DNA from: JABFRJ01 sp033812735
GTDB lineage: Bacteria > Pseudomonadota > Alphaproteobacteria > Rhizobiales > Hyphomicrobiaceae
DNA length: 6,900 bases
Assembly (NCBI GenBank): GCA_033812735.1
Contig: JAPXTA010000192.1
Location: 1 to 6,900 of the forward strand
Direction: 5' to 3'
Part shown: positions 5,769-6,900 of the stretch, one piece after another
Numbering within the stretch: position 1 is the stretch's first letter
Layout of the letters: each line of letters begins with the position of its first letter
The notes under the pieces: generated by a model
What the model was told of the DNA's origin: nothing
The model's database searches: none
What the model saw: the letters and a program-made list of their open reading frames with translations, nothing else
Program-made: the position numbers and the translations under genes

Positions 5769-6900
5769 ATGACCGACACTGCACGCCTTCGCCTCGCAGC
5801 CGACATCGGCGGTACCTTTACGGACGTCGTTCTCGACGCCGGAGATCGCCGGTTTACAACGAAAGTGCTGACGACTCCGCGCGCGCCCGAACAGGCCGTC
5901 GTCGACGGAACCAACGTGGTGCTCCGCGAGGCCGGCAAGTCGATGCGTGACCTCGATGTGTTCGTTCACGGTACCACGCTCGCGACCAACGCCATCATCG
6001 AGCGCAAGGGCGCCAAGATCGCCCTCATCGCGACCGAAGGTTTCCGCGACGTCCTCGAAATCGCCGACGAGGGCCGCTTCGACCAGTACGACATCTTCAT
6101 CGAGAAGCCGCGTCCGTTGGTGCCACGTGACCTGCGCTACACCGTTCCTGAGCGTACGGATGTTCACGGCGCCGTCCGTTTGCCGCTCGACGAAGCTGCT
6201 GTCGAGCGCGTGGCTGCCGAAATCAAGAAGCAGGGCGTCGGCGCGGTCGCCATCGCCTTCATCCACAGCTACGTCAATCCGGCCCACGAGCGCCGCACTG
6301 GAGAACTCATCGCCAAGCTCTGCCCCGGGATCGCGGTGACTCTCTCGTCCGAAGTCTGCCCCGAAGCGCGCGAGTACGAGCGCACCTCGACCGCAGTCGC
6401 CAATGCTTATGTCCAGCCGCTGATGGCCGGCTACCTCGAACGATTGAAGGCCGCATTCGCCGCGGGCGGCTACACCAAGCCGATCCACTTGATGACGTCG
6501 GGCGGTTCACTCGCCTCGCTCGAAACCGCCGCGCGCTATCCGATCCGCCTCGTCGAATCCGGCCCCGCCGGTGGCGCCATTCTCGCTGCCCGCATCGCCG
6601 ACGAACGCGGCGAAAAGCAGATCGTATCCTTCGACATGGGCGGCACGACTGCCAAGATCTGCCTCATCGACGACGGCAAGCCGCTGATGGCCCGCACGTT
6701 CGAGGTCGACCGTCAATCGCGCTTCATGAAGGGTTCCGGCTTCCCGGTCCGCATCCCTGTCATCGAAATGGTCGAGATCGGCGCAGGCGGTGGTTCCATC
6801 GCGCGCGTCGATGCCATGAAGCGCATCATGGTGGGACCTGATAGCGCGGGTTCGGAACCGGGTCCTGCAAGCTACGGCCGCGGCGGCGATCACCCAACCG
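5769..6900 (+). CDS. hydantoinase A/5-oxoprolinase family subunit, 3' end beyond window
   Basis: The first 377 codons of a HyuA-type protein are present and the frame is open at the right edge. Family members are about 690 residues long, so roughly half is seen. HyuA is the ATPase-like subunit of ATP-dependent cyclic amide hydrolases (N-methylhydantoinase, 5-oxoprolinase). Relatives are found in acetone and acetophenone carboxylases. The sequence shows the N-terminal phosphate-binding DIGGTFTD (12-19), HGTTLATNAIIER (67-79), SGPAGG (264-269), the second nucleotide-binding motif FDMGGTTAK (288-296), GAGGGS (338-343) and the start of the VGPDSAGSEPGPASYG block. No signal peptide is present. The ATG at 5769 fits the family N-terminus and no earlier in-frame start exists in the gap, but no good Shine-Dalgarno sequence precedes it. 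A HyuB partner is expected downstream. The exact substrate is not determined. Confidence 0.93.
   Translation, partial: MTDTARLRLAADIGGTFTDVVLDAGDRRFTTKVLTTPRAPEQAVVDGTNVVLREAGKSMRDLDVFVHGTTLATNAIIERKGAKIALIATEGFRDVLEIADEGRFDQYDIFIEKPRPLVPRDLRYTVPERTDVHGAVRLPLDEAAVERVAAEIKKQGVGAVAIAFIHSYVNPAHERRTGELIAKLCPGIAVTLSSEVCPEAREYERTSTAVANAYVQPLMAGYLERLKAAFAAGGYTKPIHLMTSGGSLASLETAARYPIRLVESGPAGGAILAARIADERGEKQIVSFDMGGTTAKICLIDDGKPLMARTFEVDRQSRFMKGSGFPVRIPVIEMVEIGAGGGSIARVDAMKRIMVGPDSAGSEPGPASYGRGGDHPT

Noticed and set aside
5736..6488. Minus-strand open frame of 250 codons opposite the hyuA-like gene
   Set aside because: The plus strand encodes clear HyuA motifs through this stretch. The minus-strand product is rich in D, G, R and V, as expected of antisense to high-GC codons.

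Overview
The window looks like chromosomal DNA of a high-GC alphaproteobacterium, most likely in the order Hyphomicrobiales (Rhizobiales). This rests on the alphaproteobacterial style of the L28 ribosomal protein, the RNase D with an HRDC domain, the GC-rich third codon positions and the sigma70-type rpmB promoter. Genus cannot be fixed from the sequence alone. I see no tRNA, rRNA, insertion sequence, CRISPR array or phage gene.

Layout. (1) Positions 1-577: a well-formed promoter, a structured leader of about 165 nt, and rpmB (ribosomal protein L28, start at 281). (2) 698-1876: rnd, ribonuclease D, on the same strand. (3) 1994-2704 on the minus strand: a secreted L,D-transpeptidase of the YkuD family. 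It converges on rnd, with a strong minus-strand terminator in the gap. (4) 2705-3054: a gene-free stretch richer in A+T, with several inverted and direct repeats, lying between divergent genes. (5) 3055-4825: an apparent two-gene unit of an FkbM-type SAM-dependent methyltransferase and an exported protein I do not recognise (twin-arginine or Sec signal, exactly two cysteines). (6) 4966-5685 on the minus strand: an Asp/Glu/hydantoin racemase-family enzyme, followed by a textbook terminator. Divergent from it, the first 377 codons of a hydantoinase A/5-oxoprolinase-type ATPase subunit (hyuA-like) run off the right edge. The 83-bp gap between these two carries a tandem TATCCGCC repeat with an 11-bp period.

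How the genes relate. The left part is RNA and translation housekeeping plus a cell-wall enzyme, with no obvious functional tie between neighbours. The right end is a recognisable metabolic module: a racemase and a HyuA-type subunit are a known pairing in cleavage of hydantoins, oxoproline or related cyclic amides. The second subunit (HyuB) would be expected beyond the right edge. The least explained parts are the methyltransferase plus exported-protein pair, the repeat-rich gap before it, and the alternative pairings in the rpmB leader. No clearly new multi-gene system is visible, and these three are the best candidates for follow-up.
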